Shown: one piece after another, positions 7,822 through 17,387 of the stretch
Numbering within the stretch: position 1 is the first letter of the stretch
Layout: the number at the start of each line of letters is the position of its first letter
Origin: Oscillospiraceae bacterium
GTDB taxonomy: Bacteria > Bacillota > Clostridia > UMGS1840
Reading direction: 5' to 3'
Assembly: GCA_015068645.1 (NCBI GenBank)
Contig: SVKD01000010.1
Span: 1-64,000 of the forward strand
DNA length: 64,000 nucleotides
Notes under the pieces: model-generated
Told to the model about the DNA's origin: nothing
The model's database searches: none
The model's input: the letters and a program-made list of their open reading frames with translations, nothing else
Position numbers and translations under genes: made by a program

Positions 7822-8898
7822 ATGAATATACCGAAAGACTTAAAAAAATCAAAAAAAATAAAAATCGGAGACCGATTCATCGGTGGAGGTGAACCGGTTG
7901 CCATCCAGTCTATGACCAACACGCCTACCGCTGATGTGGATGCCACAGTTCAACAGATTTTATCGCTGGAGCAGTGCGGCTGCGAAATCGTAAGAGCTAC
8001 TGTCAACGACGAGGAGGCTGCCAAAGCTATCTCAAAAATCAAGGAACAGATTCATATTCCCTTGGTTGCGGATATTCACTTTGATTACCGTCTTGCCATT
8101 CAAGCCGTGGAGCAGGGAGTGGATAAGGTTCGCATCAATCCGGGAAACATCGGAGACCGTAATCGTGTGAAGCAGGTGGTGGATGCCTGCAAAAAACACG
8201 GTGTTCCCATCCGTGTGGGAGTAAACGGCGGTTCTCTTCCCAAGCCGATTTTGGAAAAATTCGGGGGAGTAACGCCCGAAGCTTTGATGGAAGCTGCAAA
8301 GGAGCAGATTTCCGTGTTGGAAGAACTGGATTTTCACGATATTGTGTTATCGTTAAAAGTTTCTGATGTGGAGAAAAATATCGCTGCATATACGTTGGCA
8401 AGTGAAGTGTTCCCATATCCGTTGCATCTTGGTGTGACCGAAGCAGGCGGCGGAATCTGGGGTGTGACAAAAAATGCCATCGGTATCGGAACTCTGCTTC
8501 GGAATGGCATCGGTGACACCTTGCGGGTATCCTTAACTGAATCGGTGGAAGAAGAAATTGATGCCGCGAAAGCTATTTTAACTGCCACGGGCAGACGAAA
8601 AGAGTGGGTAGAGGTGATTGCTTGCCCCACTTGCGGTAGAACGAAAATTGATATTATTTCGTTGGCAAAAGAAGTAAAAGAAAAAACAAAACATATACAT
8701 AAACCGCTCAAAGTTGCGGTAATGGGTTGTGTGGTAAACGGTCCCGGAGAAGCAAAAGATTGCGATATCGGGATTGCAGGTGGAGACGGAAAAGCTGTTC
8801 TCTTTGAAAAGGACGAAAACGGAATTTCTCAAATTACCAAAACACTCCCGGAAGCTGAAATTGTGCAAACACTCTTAAATAAAATCGAGCAAATGTAA
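7822..8898 (+). CDS. ispG: 4-hydroxy-3-methylbut-2-enyl diphosphate synthase
   Basis: IspG (GcpE) reduces methylerythritol cyclodiphosphate to HMBPP, the penultimate MEP step, using a [4Fe-4S] cluster. The cluster ligands are visible as CPTCGRT and [10 protein letters not shown] in the C-terminal third, and the TIM-barrel half opens with [13 protein letters not shown] start at ATG 7822 because AGGAGG lies just before it; an upstream in-frame start at 7780 adds 14 residues with no SD. The product is 358 aa, normal for the short bacterial form. Confidence 0.96.
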   Translation: MNIPKDLKKSKKIKIGDRFIGGGEPVAIQSMTNTPTADVDATVQQILSLEQCGCEIVRATVNDEEAAKAISKIKEQIHIPLVADIHFDYRLAIQAVEQGVDKVRINPGNIGDRNRVKQVVDACKKHGVPIRVGVNGGSLPKPILEKFGGVTPEALMEAAKEQISVLEELDFHDIVLSLKVSDVEKNIAAYTLASEVFPYPLHLGVTEAGGGIWGVTKNAIGIGTLLRNGIGDTLRVSLTESVEEEIDAAKAILTATGRRKEWVEVIACPTCGRTKIDIISLAKEVKEKTKHIHKPLKVAVMGCVVNGPGEAKDCDIGIAGGDGKAVLFEKDENGISQITKTLPEAEIVQTLLNKIEQM

Positions 8899-8918
8899 GA
8901 AAAGGAAGGAAAAGAACA

Positions 8919-10145
8919 ATGGAAAACGTATTTGATGTGTTACAAGAAAGAGGACTGATTGCTCAGACTACACACGAGGCAGAAATCAGAGAATTATTAG
9001 GCAAAGAAAAGGTAACCTTTTATATCGGTTTTGACCCGACAGCAGATAGCTTGCATGTAGGACACTTTTTGCAAATGGTGGTTATGCGTCATATGCAGAT
9101 GCATGGACATAAACCCATCGCTTTAGTTGGTGGCGGTACCGGACATATCGGAGATCCCTCCGGCAGAACTGATATGCGTCAGATGATGACCAAAGAAATC
9201 ATCGACCACAACTGCGAATGCTTTAAAAAACAGCTTTCCAGTGTGGTGGATTTCACCGATGGTAAAGCGATTATGGTAAATAATGCTGATTGGCTTTTGG
9301 ACTTGAATTATGTAGAATTTTTACGTGACATCGGTTCTTGCTTCTCAGTTAATAAAATGCTTCAGGCAGAATGCTTTAAGCAGCGATTGGAAAAGGGGCT
9401 TTCCTTCCTGGAATTTAACTATATGCTGATGCAAAGCTATGACTTTTTGATGTTAAGCAGAAAATATGATTGTAAAATCGAGTTGGGCGGCGACGACCAG
9501 TGGTCCAACATTTTAGGTGGTCTGGAACTTTGCCGCAGAAAAGACCAGAAACAGGTTTACGGTATGACCTTTACTCTGCTGACCAACAGCGAAGGTAAAA
9601 AGATGGGCAAAACTGCTTCCGGTGCAGTATGGCTGGACCCCAATAAAACATCACCCTATGATTTCTATCAGTATTGGGTGAATGTTTCCGATGCCGATGT
9701 TATTAAATGTATCAAACTTCTGACCTTTGTGCCCATGGACGAGATTCGTAAAATGGAACAATGGGAAGGGGCAGAACTCAATCAGGCAAAGAAAATCCTT
9801 GCTTACGAAGTGACCAAGTTGGTTCATGGTGAGGAAGAAGCCAACAAGGTGAAGGCAGCTGCAGAAGCTGTGTTTGGCGGAGTTGGCGTTTCCGCGGACA
9901 TGCCCACCAAGGAAATCGAAGATTTTGGCGATTCCATCGGTGTTTTAGATTTATTGGCAAATACCGGTATTGTGCCTTCGAAAGGTGAAGCAAGAAGACT
10001 GATTCAGCAGAACGGTCTTTCCATTGGGGATGACAAAGTAACCGATCCGATGATGGCAGTTACTAAAGCAGACTTTGAAAAAGAAGGATTTATCATCGTG
10101 AAGAAAGGCAAAAAAGCATTCTTCAAAGTGATGATTAAAGGATAA
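8919..10145 (+). CDS. tyrS: Tyrosine-tRNA ligase
   Basis: This class I synthetase charges tRNA-Tyr. The HIGH-type motif is HVGHF near 46-50 and the KMSKS-type motif is KMGKT near 228-232. The tyrosine-binding GGDDQWSN region is present. An S4 RNA-binding domain occupies the last ~65 residues ([11 protein letters not shown]). Length is 408 aa. It starts 20 bp after ispG with an AAGGAAGG SD. No T-box leader precedes it, unlike many Gram-positive tyrS genes. Confidence 0.96.
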   Translation: MENVFDVLQERGLIAQTTHEAEIRELLGKEKVTFYIGFDPTADSLHVGHFLQMVVMRHMQMHGHKPIALVGGGTGHIGDPSGRTDMRQMMTKEIIDHNCECFKKQLSSVVDFTDGKAIMVNNADWLLDLNYVEFLRDIGSCFSVNKMLQAECFKQRLEKGLSFLEFNYMLMQSYDFLMLSRKYDCKIELGGDDQWSNILGGLELCRRKDQKQVYGMTFTLLTNSEGKKMGKTASGAVWLDPNKTSPYDFYQYWVNVSDADVIKCIKLLTFVPMDEIRKMEQWEGAELNQAKKILAYEVTKLVHGEEEANKVKAAAEAVFGGVGVSADMPTKEIEDFGDSIGVLDLLANTGIVPSKGEARRLIQQNGLSIGDDKVTDPMMAVTKADFEKEGFIIVKKGKKAFFKVMIKG

Positions 10146-10163
10146 GGCAGAATATTTGAGAAA

Positions 10164-10192
10164 CAGGCACGGAATTTTTCGTGCCTGAAATT
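10164..10192 (+). terminator. Probable terminator after tyrS
   Basis: The stem CAGGCACG/CGTGCCTG (10164-10171 with 10180-10187) lies 18 bp after the tyrS stop, followed by AAATTTCTTCT. The T tract is interrupted, so termination may be partial. Confidence 0.55.
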
Positions 10193-10226
10193 TCTTCTAT
10201 AGGCTAGAAAATTAAGAGGTTTTTCT

Positions 10227-11042
10227 ATGAATCTGAAAGTGATGACCTTTAATATATGCCATGGTGCAGATTATCAAGAGCTGGTGAAAACCAACAAAAG
10301 TCCAAACGGACCGCTTTGTTTCGGATATGAATTGACCGAAAAACTTTTTCAGGAAGAAAATGCAGATGATTTAATCAAAATTTGGCATCAAAGCGTAAAT
10401 CTGGAAAAAATTGCCAAGGTTATCTGTCAGTATGATTGCGATATTATTGGTTTAAACGAAGTCCGCGGAGCGGGAGATTCTCCTTATTATTCCAATCAGG
10501 CGGAATTGTTAGGGAAAATGACCGGCAGGGAATTTGCTTTTGCGAAAGCGGTGGAATTTCCCGGCGAGGGTAGCTATGGTACAGCTATTTTGTCTCGATT
10601 TCCCATCAAATCTTGTGAAACCGTGAAAATTCCGCAAATGGAAGATTTGCCTAACAGGGAACCCCGTATTTTTTTGAAAGCTGTTCTTTTGATACCGGAA
10701 GAAGTGACGGTGTTTGTGAGCCATTTCGGCGGACATGCAAGGGAGCAGGAATTGGCAGTAGAAACATTTTTAAGAGAAATTGAAGATATTAGCACGCCTG
10801 TCATTTTGATGGGTGATTTTAACACCACGCCGGACAGTGGGCGGTTGGATAGTATATATGAAGTGATGGAAGAAGCTTTTTTAAAAGAAAATCGATTTAC
10901 GTTCCCGTCTTTTCATCCTGTTCGAAAGATTGATTATATTTTTGTAAATCATATGGAAAAAAACATTCACTTTTCAAAACCAGAAGTGATTACCAAAATA
11001 ATTTCAGATCATTATCCTCTTTTTGCAGAGGTTATCTTATAA
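10227..11042 (+). CDS. Endonuclease/exonuclease/phosphatase family hydrolase
   Basis: This 271-residue protein has the EEP fold (PF03372). Active-site motifs are in order: TFNICHG near 6-12, LNEVRG near 76-81 with the metal-binding Glu, GDFNTTPDS in the last third, and SDHYPLFAEV at the C-terminus with the catalytic Asp-His. No signal peptide or membrane segment is visible, so it is probably cytosolic. Family substrates range from DNA to phosphoinositides and sphingomyelin, and the sequence does not decide between them. It is followed 13 bp later by a P-type ATPase gene. Confidence 0.85.
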   Translation: MNLKVMTFNICHGADYQELVKTNKSPNGPLCFGYELTEKLFQEENADDLIKIWHQSVNLEKIAKVICQYDCDIIGLNEVRGAGDSPYYSNQAELLGKMTGREFAFAKAVEFPGEGSYGTAILSRFPIKSCETVKIPQMEDLPNREPRIFLKAVLLIPEEVTVFVSHFGGHAREQELAVETFLREIEDISTPVILMGDFNTTPDSGRLDSIYEVMEEAFLKENRFTFPSFHPVRKIDYIFVNHMEKNIHFSKPEVITKIISDHYPLFAEVIL

Positions 11043-11055
11043 AAGGAGATTTATC

Positions 11056-13284
11056 ATGACAGGTCTTACCCGTCAACAAGTTGCAGAAAAAACACAAGCT
11101 AATCAGACTAATGTGATGCCCAAGCCAAACGTAAGAACAAGCTGGGATATTGTCAGAGAAAATGTGTTTACCTATTTTAATTTTTTAAATACTGTCATCT
11201 TTCTTCTGGTGCTAACCACAGGGAGCTGGAAAAACACTCTATTTATGGGAGTAGTCATTTCCAATATCTTGTTGGGAATCGGTCAGGAGTTTTATCTAAA
11301 AAGAAAACTGGACCGGCTCAAATCTGTTCGTCAGCAGTATCATACTGTGTTGCGAGACGGAGAAAAAGAACAAATCCGCTCCGAAGCAATCGTGTTGGAG
11401 GATATCGTTTTTTTAACTGCAGGAGATCAGATTCCCTGTGATATGCAAATTCTTTGTACCGACTATCTGGAAGTGAATGAAGCGTTAATTACCGGTGAAG
11501 CTGACCCCATTTCTAAAAATCAGGGAGATGCTTTGGTTTCCGGTAGTTTTGTGGTGGCAGGTTCTTGCTATGCCAAGGCAGTGAAAGTGGGTAAAGATAC
11601 CTACTATGCAGGCATTATTACCAGTGCAGGGAGCTATCAGAAGATGGAATCCCGCATTTTAACTGCTATCGGCAAAATTATCAAGGTGATGTCCTATGTG
11701 ATTCTGCCTTTAGGCATCGTTCTGTTTTTATCCACTTTTTATCGGAACGGCACCGATTGGCAGACAGCAGTGATTTCCACGGCAGCAAGTATTATTGGAA
11801 TGATTCCTTCCGGACTTTATTTGATTACTACCGTTACCGCAGGCACTTCTGTGTTGAAATTAGCCAACAAAAAAGCGTTGGTCAACGATTTTTCTGCCGT
11901 AGAATGTTTAAGTCGTGTTACCACGGTTTGTCTGGATAAAACCGGAACGTTAACCACCGGTGAAATCAAGTTAAAAGAGCTTGTTCCTTATGATGGCACT
12001 GTTTATCAGTACCTTCGTTTGTTTGCCAAAGCGTTTCCTGTGAGAAATCCCACTATGGAGGGAATCTATCAGGCGTATGGTGACAAAACCGAGCTTACTT
12101 GGGATGTTTGTATTCCTTTTTCTTCGCAGCGGAAGTATTCCGAATTAAAAATCGGGGAACACTGTTATCGGTTAGGTGCCGCAGATCGTTTGGTTAATTC
12201 AGAAGATATTTTGAAAACCGTTAGCGAAAAAACCGCACAGGGGGACCGTGTGTTAGCACTTACCCGTGACGGCGAATGCTTGGCGCTTATTGTAATGAGT
12301 GATGTAATCAAGAAAGATGCACACTCGGTGTTGGATTATTTTCGTCATGAACAGGTGGATTTAAAAATTATTTCGGGTGACCATCCCGAAACGGTTTCTG
12401 CCATTGCCAAACAGCTTGGTTTTATGGATTATGACCGTTATATTGATTTAAATACGCAACCAAAAACCTTAGAACATTATCAAAAACTGGTGGGAACTTA
12501 TTCCATTTTTGGTCGTGTGACACCGGAGCAAAAACGACTTCTGGTGCAGGCTATGAAGCAAAAGGGAGAAACCGTAGCCATGAGCGGAGACGGTGTGAAT
12601 GATGTATTAGCATTAAAAGAAGCAGATCTTGCCATTGCTATGGCAAACGGTGCTCAGGCAGCCAAAGCAGTTGCTCAGGTGGTCTTAAGTGAGTCTGATT
12701 TTTCACCCGTTCCTCTTATTTTAAAAGAGGGCAGACGAATTGTGAATAATATTGAACGTGTTGCAAGTTTGTATTTATTAAAAACAGGCTTTTCGCTGAT
12801 ATTATCCTTCATTTTTATTTTGCTTGGTACACCTTATCCCTTTGCACCTATCAGTATGACGGTGATTGGTTCTCTTGCTATCGGAACACCTTCTTTCTTT
12901 TTGGCAATGGAACCCAATGATAAACCCGTGGGGGAAGATTTCTTCGGTTCCGTGATGAGAGCCACCGTTCCCACTGCTGTGTTAATCGGTTTGTTTGTGG
13001 GATTTTTCGGAATTTTAGAAAAAATAGGGGTGCTGGCAGATAAGGATACTCTATCTTTTTACGTCACAGCATATTTTGCCTTTTTCCATCTGATGCAAAC
13101 CAGCCTTCCTATCAGCATTTGGAAGCTGACGGTGGTTGGGGTTATGCTTGTGCTGTTCTTTATTTGTCTTTTTGTTCCCAATCTGCTGCCTCTCGGCATT
13201 TTAGAAGGTTCAGATTTTCTTCTGTTGGGGACAACGATGTTGCTTGGTACGGTGCTGTTGTGCCTGTGCCATAAAGAATCCTGA
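11056..13284 (+). CDS. Cation-translocating P-type ATPase, CtpE-like
   Basis: A complete P-type ATPase of 742 aa. It has the actuator TGEADP loop, the phosphorylation motif DKTGTLT, and the hinge GDGVNDVLALKEADLAIAM, with membrane helices at the expected places and a long hydrophobic C-terminus. No N-terminal heavy-metal CxxC domain is present. The opening (GLTRQQVAEK, then TSWDIVRENVFTYFN) resembles the CtpE group, whose mycobacterial member imports calcium; ion specificity here is inferred. ATG 11056 follows AAAAGGAG; an upstream in-frame start at 11023 lies inside the previous gene. Confidence 0.9.
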   Translation: MTGLTRQQVAEKTQANQTNVMPKPNVRTSWDIVRENVFTYFNFLNTVIFLLVLTTGSWKNTLFMGVVISNILLGIGQEFYLKRKLDRLKSVRQQYHTVLRDGEKEQIRSEAIVLEDIVFLTAGDQIPCDMQILCTDYLEVNEALITGEADPISKNQGDALVSGSFVVAGSCYAKAVKVGKDTYYAGIITSAGSYQKMESRILTAIGKIIKVMSYVILPLGIVLFLSTFYRNGTDWQTAVISTAASIIGMIPSGLYLITTVTAGTSVLKLANKKALVNDFSAVECLSRVTTVCLDKTGTLTTGEIKLKELVPYDGTVYQYLRLFAKAFPVRNPTMEGIYQAYGDKTELTWDVCIPFSSQRKYSELKIGEHCYRLGAADRLVNSEDILKTVSEKTAQGDRVLALTRDGECLALIVMSDVIKKDAHSVLDYFRHEQVDLKIISGDHPETVSAIAKQLGFMDYDRYIDLNTQPKTLEHYQKLVGTYSIFGRVTPEQKRLLVQAMKQKGETVAMSGDGVNDVLALKEADLAIAMANGAQAAKAVAQVVLSESDFSPVPLILKEGRRIVNNIERVASLYLLKTGFSLILSFIFILLGTPYPFAPISMTVIGSLAIGTPSFFLAMEPNDKPVGEDFFGSVMRATVPTAVLIGLFVGFFGILEKIGVLADKDTLSFYVTAYFAFFHLMQTSLPISIWKLTVVGVMLVLFFICLFVPNLLPLGILEGSDFLLLGTTMLLGTVLLCLCHKES

Positions 13285-13308
13285 TTTGAAACGATTTGGA
13301 GATGAACT

Positions 13309-14433
13309 ATGATTTATTTGGATAATGCAGCTACAACCCGTCCGTATGAATGTGTGGTGGCTCGTGTAACAGATATTTTAACCAATTCTTTTGGGAATCC
13401 CTCTTCCTTACACCGTTTGGGTATGGAAGCGGAAGATATTGTGAGAGAAGCCAGAAAAACCATGGCCTCATCCATTGGTGCGAAGGAGAATGAGATTTAT
13501 TTCACTCCTTCCGGTACGTTAGCCAATAATACTGCTATTTTAGGATACCTTCGCAGAAATAAGCATAAAGGTAATAAGGTGCTGATTTCTATGGTGGAAC
13601 ATGCTTCGGTTTATAACATTGGAAAACAATTGGAAAAAGAGGGCTATCAGGTAGAATGGATTCCCGTTGTCAACGCTGAAGTTGACTGGGATTTTTTAGC
13701 GGAACAGTTAAATGATGATGTGGCGCTTGTAAGCGTGATGGCAGTCAATAACGAAACGGGGACTTTGTTTGATATTGCAAAAATCAAACGGATGATGAAA
13801 GAAAAAGCACCCAATGCGGTACTGCATTCCGATTGTATTCAAGCGTATGGAAAACTGGATATTCACGTTCGTGAGTTTGGAGCGGATCTGATGAGCTTTT
13901 CCGGTCATAAAATCGGTGCCCCCAAAGGAATCGGTGCTTTGTATGTGAAAAAAGGAATCTTACTGGAATCGCTTTATTATGGCGGCGGTCAGGAAGAAAA
14001 TCTGTTTTCGGGAACGGAAAATGTGGCAAATATTGCGGCATTTTCGGAAGCTGTAAAGATTTTTCGTAAGGAACATCCCATAGAAAAAATGAAAGAACTT
14101 TCCTCGTTGTTTCTGAGTTTGTTGGATTCTGATATTTTAGTGAACAGCCAAAACAGCTTAGGAACTATTGTGAACATTTCCTTAAATCTTCGTTCGGAAA
14201 TTGTGCTTCATATGTTGGAAAGTGAAGGGATTTATGTGTCTTCCGGTTCTGCTTGTTCTGAGAAAAAGGGCGGGAACAACCGTGTACTCGCTGCATTCTC
14301 TGTGCCGAAAGCAATGCAGGATACGGCAATCCGCGTTTCTTTTTCTCATCAAAACACCGAAGAGGAAGTCCGTTTTGCAGCAGAAAAAATCAATCAAATC
14401 TTCCAACAGAACAAAATCAGAGCAAAAAAATAA
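13309..14433 (+). CDS. Cysteine desulfurase family protein
   Basis: This PLP enzyme takes sulfur from cysteine for Fe-S clusters or thio-modified tRNA. The N-terminal YLDNAATT is typical of NifS/IscS proteins. The PLP-lysine motif SGHKIGAPKG sits near 202-211, and the catalytic cysteine lies in SSGSACSEK near 313. Length (374 aa) fits. No iscU, thiI or mnmA neighbour is present, so whether it serves Fe-S assembly or tRNA thiolation is unknown. SD TTGGAG precedes the ATG. Confidence 0.92.
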   Translation: MIYLDNAATTRPYECVVARVTDILTNSFGNPSSLHRLGMEAEDIVREARKTMASSIGAKENEIYFTPSGTLANNTAILGYLRRNKHKGNKVLISMVEHASVYNIGKQLEKEGYQVEWIPVVNAEVDWDFLAEQLNDDVALVSVMAVNNETGTLFDIAKIKRMMKEKAPNAVLHSDCIQAYGKLDIHVREFGADLMSFSGHKIGAPKGIGALYVKKGILLESLYYGGGQEENLFSGTENVANIAAFSEAVKIFRKEHPIEKMKELSSLFLSLLDSDILVNSQNSLGTIVNISLNLRSEIVLHMLESEGIYVSSGSACSEKKGGNNRVLAAFSVPKAMQDTAIRVSFSHQNTEEEVRFAAEKINQIFQQNKIRAKK

Positions 14434-14461
14434 AAAAAATTGAAAAACTTTAAAAAATCAC

Positions 14462-14490
14462 TTGACATTTTAGAGGTTATTCGTTATAAT
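14462..14490 (+). promoter_or_regulatory. Promoter of rpmH
   Basis: TTGACA (14462-14467) and TATAAT (14485-14490) are separated by 17 bp, a perfect consensus. The leader to the rpmH ATG is about 108 nt, long for so short a gene. I do not recognise a structured regulatory RNA in it. Confidence 0.88.
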
Positions 14491-14605
14491 ATTGAGTGCT
14501 AAAATTGATAAATACTGTTTTTTTGAATCAAGATTTAGCGTTTTTCCCGAAATGGGAACCCATAATTGTTAAAGTAATCAATGATATATTTGGAGGTGCA
14601 AAAAC

Positions 14606-14740
14606 ATGAAAAGAACTTATCAGCCCAAGAAAAGACAGAGAAAAAGAGAACACGGTTTCTTCAAAAGAATGAGAACCAGAAACGGTAGAAAAATCTTAGC
14701 TAGAAGAAGAGCAAGAGGCAGAGTTAGTCTTAGCGCATAA
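14606..14740 (+). CDS. rpmH: Ribosomal protein bL34
   Basis: A 44-residue, very basic protein beginning [18 protein letters not shown] and ending GRVSLSA, the complete bL34 sequence. TGGAGGTG lies 8 bp before the ATG. It is the first gene of the conserved rpmH-rnpA-yidD-yidC-jag block that is usually next to the replication origin. The dnaA gene that normally lies upstream and divergent is absent; a cysteine desulfurase gene is there instead. Confidence 0.97.
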   Translation: MKRTYQPKKRQRKREHGFFKRMRTRNGRKILARRRARGRVSLSA

Positions 14741-14753
14741 TTCATAAGATAAG

Positions 14754-14792
14754 AAATGTCGTCAGATGCTTAACGCTTACGACATTTTTTTT
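14754..14792 (+). terminator. Terminator or attenuator between rpmH and rnpA
   Basis: The arms AAATGTCGT (14754-14762) and ACGACATTT (14779-14787) are followed by a run of T. Placed right after rpmH, it would let bL34 be made in excess over RnpA, YidD and YidC, with partial read-through. Confidence 0.8.
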
Positions 14793-14858
14793 CATTTAGC
14801 CCATTAAAAAAAGATTGCAACATTCGTTGGATTTTTCTAAAAATGTGAGGGAGACGGT

Positions 14859-15200
14859 TTGATTCACGCTACTTCTTTAACAGAAAACTACGAATTTCAA
14901 AGAGTTTACAAAAAAGGTCGGTCTTATCCCGGCAGATATGTGGTACTCTATTACCGTAACAATAATCACAAAGATTTGCGTTACGGCATTACTGCTACCA
15001 AAAAAATCGGGAAGGCTTGTAAGAGAAACCGTGCAAGACGGTTGATTTTTGAGAATATGAGACTTTTTTTCCCCACGATGAAAAAGGGGTATGACCTGGT
15101 GGTTGTGGCTCGTCCTGCCATTTTGGGTACCGATTTTTTCTCGTTGGGAAAAGAACTTTCCAGACTGTTACATAAAGCAGGTGCATTTGATGCTCAGTAA
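14859..15200 (+). CDS. rnpA: Ribonuclease P protein component
   Basis: The basic protein subunit of RNase P, which assists the catalytic RNA in maturing tRNA 5' ends. The signature KKIGKACKRNRARRLIFE corresponds to the RNR motif of the family, and FQRVYKKGRS near the N-terminus is typical. The start is a TTG with TGAGGGAG upstream. Length is 113 aa. Its last codons overlap yidD by 11 bp. The RNase P RNA gene (rnpB) is not in this window. Confidence 0.94.
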   Translation: MIHATSLTENYEFQRVYKKGRSYPGRYVVLYYRNNNHKDLRYGITATKKIGKACKRNRARRLIFENMRLFFPTMKKGYDLVVVARPAILGTDFFSLGKELSRLLHKAGAFDAQ

Positions 15201-15399
15201 ACTGTTTATTTTATTGGTTCGGGGGTATCAGAGGTGGATTTCGCCACTTTTGGGTGCCCGTTGCCGATTTCATCCAACGTGCTCTCAGTATGCTATTTTA
15301 GCGGTGCAAAAATACGGCTTTTTCAAAGGATTTTGTAAGGCTGTTTGGCGCATTTTACGTTGCAATCCATGGAATCCGGGAGGGATAGATTATCCGTAA
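15190..15399 (+). CDS. yidD: Membrane protein insertion efficiency factor
   Basis: A 69-residue YidD. It shows GYQRWISPLLGARCRFHPTC, the family's conserved core with its cysteines, followed by SQYAILAVQKYG and the RCNPWNPGGID ending. I start at ATG 15190 inside the rnpA end, with AGGTG upstream; a longer reading frame beginning at 15091 lies within rnpA and is unlikely. YidD aids YidC-dependent insertion; yidC follows 27 bp later. Confidence 0.93.
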   Translation: MLSKLFILLVRGYQRWISPLLGARCRFHPTCSQYAILAVQKYGFFKGFCKAVWRILRCNPWNPGGIDYP

Positions 15400-15426
15400 A
15401 ATCCCGGCAACAGAAAGGAAAATACA

Positions 15427-16344
15427 ATGGATTGGTTATACCAGCTTTTAGGTCTCGTTATGAGACTCATTTATAATTTAGTCCAGAATTTCGGTTGGTC
15501 TATTATTATTTTCACGGTATTGGTTCGTGTTTGTATGTTGCCCTTAGTGTTAAAACAGCAGAAATCTATGGCACATATGCAGAAGATTCAACCTGCTCTG
15601 CAGGAAATTCAGGAAAAATATCAGTACGATAAGAATAAACAAAGCGAAGAAACTATGAAGCTTTATCAGCAGCATAAAATCAATCCCTTAAGCAGTTGCT
15701 TACCGTTAATTGTGCAGATGCTGGTATTGTTCTCTGTGTATGCAGTTATTCAGAATCCTATTACTTACGTTCTGCAAACTACCGGTGACGGGTTGAAAAC
15801 CGCTTTTGAAGCCTTGATGAATGGGGCGGAAACGCTCACCGGATATTCCTCTCAGTTGGATGTTGCTGCTTGGGTAAGTTCCCACATGGCAGAAGCCGGA
15901 ACCCTTTTGACCAAAGCAGGAAGCACGCTGAAACCGGAACAGTTTGCACTGAATTTTAAACTGTTTGGTCTTAATTTGGGAAGCGTCCCCGGTGTGGCGA
16001 TTGCTGAAGGAAATAGTATTTTCTGGATATTCCCCCTCGTTGCAGCTTTGTCTACCTTCTTAACCAGCTTCATTTCTCAGAAAATGATGGCTAGAACTCA
16101 GACCAGTGAACAGGCATCTCAGATGAAAATGATGCAGTATTTCTTCCCCTTGATGACAGGTTGGTTCTGTTATAAATTGCCTGCTGCAATGGGACTTTAC
16201 TGGATTGTTGGTAATGTTTTGCAGATTCTGCAGAGCTTTACTTTAGACCGCTATGTGATTCGAAAAGAAGCTCAGGTAATTGAAGTCAAAGAAGAACAGA
16301 AACGTTTGGCTAGAAAAGAAATGAAAAAGAAGAAAAAGAAATAG
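15427..16344 (+). CDS. yidC: YidC/Oxa1 family membrane protein insertase
   Basis: The Gram-positive short form of YidC, 305 aa. It has a membrane segment near the N-terminus, a positively charged cytoplasmic hairpin (about 55-85, MAHMQKIQPALQEIQEKY), then four more helices and a lysine-rich tail. The extracytoplasmic loop between TM2 and TM3 is larger than in Bacillus SpoIIIJ and includes an A/G/E-rich stretch. It inserts small membrane proteins with or without SecYEG. The poly-lysine tail may contact the ribosome, as in relatives. Confidence 0.93.
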   Translation: MDWLYQLLGLVMRLIYNLVQNFGWSIIIFTVLVRVCMLPLVLKQQKSMAHMQKIQPALQEIQEKYQYDKNKQSEETMKLYQQHKINPLSSCLPLIVQMLVLFSVYAVIQNPITYVLQTTGDGLKTAFEALMNGAETLTGYSSQLDVAAWVSSHMAEAGTLLTKAGSTLKPEQFALNFKLFGLNLGSVPGVAIAEGNSIFWIFPLVAALSTFLTSFISQKMMARTQTSEQASQMKMMQYFFPLMTGWFCYKLPAAMGLYWIVGNVLQILQSFTLDRYVIRKEAQVIEVKEEQKRLARKEMKKKKKK

Positions 16345-16362
16345 AAAGGATGGAAAACATCT

Positions 16363-17202
16363 GTGAAAGAAATTATCACCTCTGCGAAAACAGTTGATGA
16401 AGCGATTGAAAAAGCTGTGCAGGAACTGGGTGTAGACAGAGATTTAATTGAGATTGAAATTTTAAATGCACCCACCTCAGGATTTTTGGGAATTGGTGCA
16501 AAGCCTGCAAGAATCTTAGCAAGATATGACGTAAAAAAACCGGAGGAAGAAACTTCCGCTCCTAAAAAAGAAGCAAAAGCTCCCAAGGCAAGACCTGAAA
16601 GAGCAGAAAAAACCGCAAGAACCGAGAAGAAGGTTGTAAAGGAAGAAGTAAAAGCAGAACCGAAAAAACCTTCTGTCAATTATGAAGATGATGCCGATTT
16701 TGTTCCTACTGAAAACGGCGTAGCATTTGTGGAAGAACACGTGAAAGAGCTGTTCAGACTGATGGATATTGCAGTTACCGCAGAAGTAACCCAGAAAGGC
16801 AGAATCATTTCTGTGAATCTGGTTGGGGAAGAAGCGGGTAACATCATCGGGAAACACGGTGATACCTTGGATGCTATTCAGCATATGCTGCAGTTAGCAT
16901 TCAATAAAAAGATAAAAGGCGGCGAAAAAATCCGCTTAGATACCGAAGATTATCGTATGAAACGTGAAAAAACCTTAACCGGCTTGGCAAAAAGCATTGC
17001 AAACCGCGTAATTAAGTCTCACGGTAAATACGAATTGGAACCCATGAAAGCGTATGAAAGAAGAATCATCCATTCCGCTCTGCAGAGCTATCCGATGATT
17101 ACTACCTACTCTGTTGGCGTGGAACCTCAGAGACGTCTGATTGTTGCATTTAAGCACAGAAATCAGCAGAATCAGGATGTAGCAGAAACTACCGAAGAAT
17201 AA
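16363..17202 (+). CDS. jag: Jag/KhpB RNA-binding protein
   Basis: Domain order is Jag-N (about 1-52), a charged Ala/Lys/Glu/Pro linker (about 55-105), a KH domain with GKHGDTLDAIQ (about 165) and a C-terminal R3H domain. KhpB binds RNA with KhpA and influences cell division and sporulation in relatives. The start is GTG with AAAGGA upstream; the nearby ATG at 16350 is in another frame. mnmE usually follows in this block but is missing here; a repeat and tRNA-Thr follow instead. Confidence 0.92.
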   Translation: MKEIITSAKTVDEAIEKAVQELGVDRDLIEIEILNAPTSGFLGIGAKPARILARYDVKKPEEETSAPKKEAKAPKARPERAEKTARTEKKVVKEEVKAEPKKPSVNYEDDADFVPTENGVAFVEEHVKELFRLMDIAVTAEVTQKGRIISVNLVGEEAGNIIGKHGDTLDAIQHMLQLAFNKKIKGGEKIRLDTEDYRMKREKTLTGLAKSIANRVIKSHGKYELEPMKAYERRIIHSALQSYPMITTYSVGVEPQRRLIVAFKHRNQQNQDVAETTEE

Positions 17203-17232
17203 GGTGGATGCTCGATAAAATACCGCAGAGCG
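17203..17232. repeat. 30-bp direct repeat, left copy, after jag
   Basis: It begins at the base after the jag stop (GGTGGATGCTCGATAAAATA, then CCGCAGAGCG) and is repeated exactly at 17343-17372. The two copies are 140 bp apart, start to start. Confidence 0.75.
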
Positions 17233-17342
17233 TTTTACTACCAACAAACCTCATCACTCGGCGTACACCCGGTACGCCTTCGGATTACCCCTTCTGGTTC
17301 GGTTTGTTTGTTCTACGATATTTTCTCATCGCCTGATTTGAT
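17233..17342. other. Hairpin-rich spacer between the 30-bp repeats
   Basis: A perfect GGCGTAC/GTACGCC hairpin (17260-17266 with 17272-17278) sits inside near-inverted arms ACCAACAAACC and GGTTTGTTTGT. No reading frame of note is present. The unit of two flanking direct copies and an inner palindrome looks like a short intergenic repeat element. Confidence 0.45.
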
Positions 17343-17372
17343 GGTGGATGCTCGATAAAATACCGCAGAGCG
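17343..17372. repeat. 30-bp direct repeat, right copy
   Basis: An exact copy of 17203-17232. It lies 49 bp before tRNA-Thr. Confidence 0.75.
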
Positions 17373-17387
17373 AAAATTTAAAATAAG

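Noticed and set aside
14491-14605. Structured regulatory RNA in the rpmH leader, or DnaA boxes marking oriC
   Set aside because: I see no TTATCCACA-type boxes and no clear stem pattern in the leader. The long leader alone is not enough.
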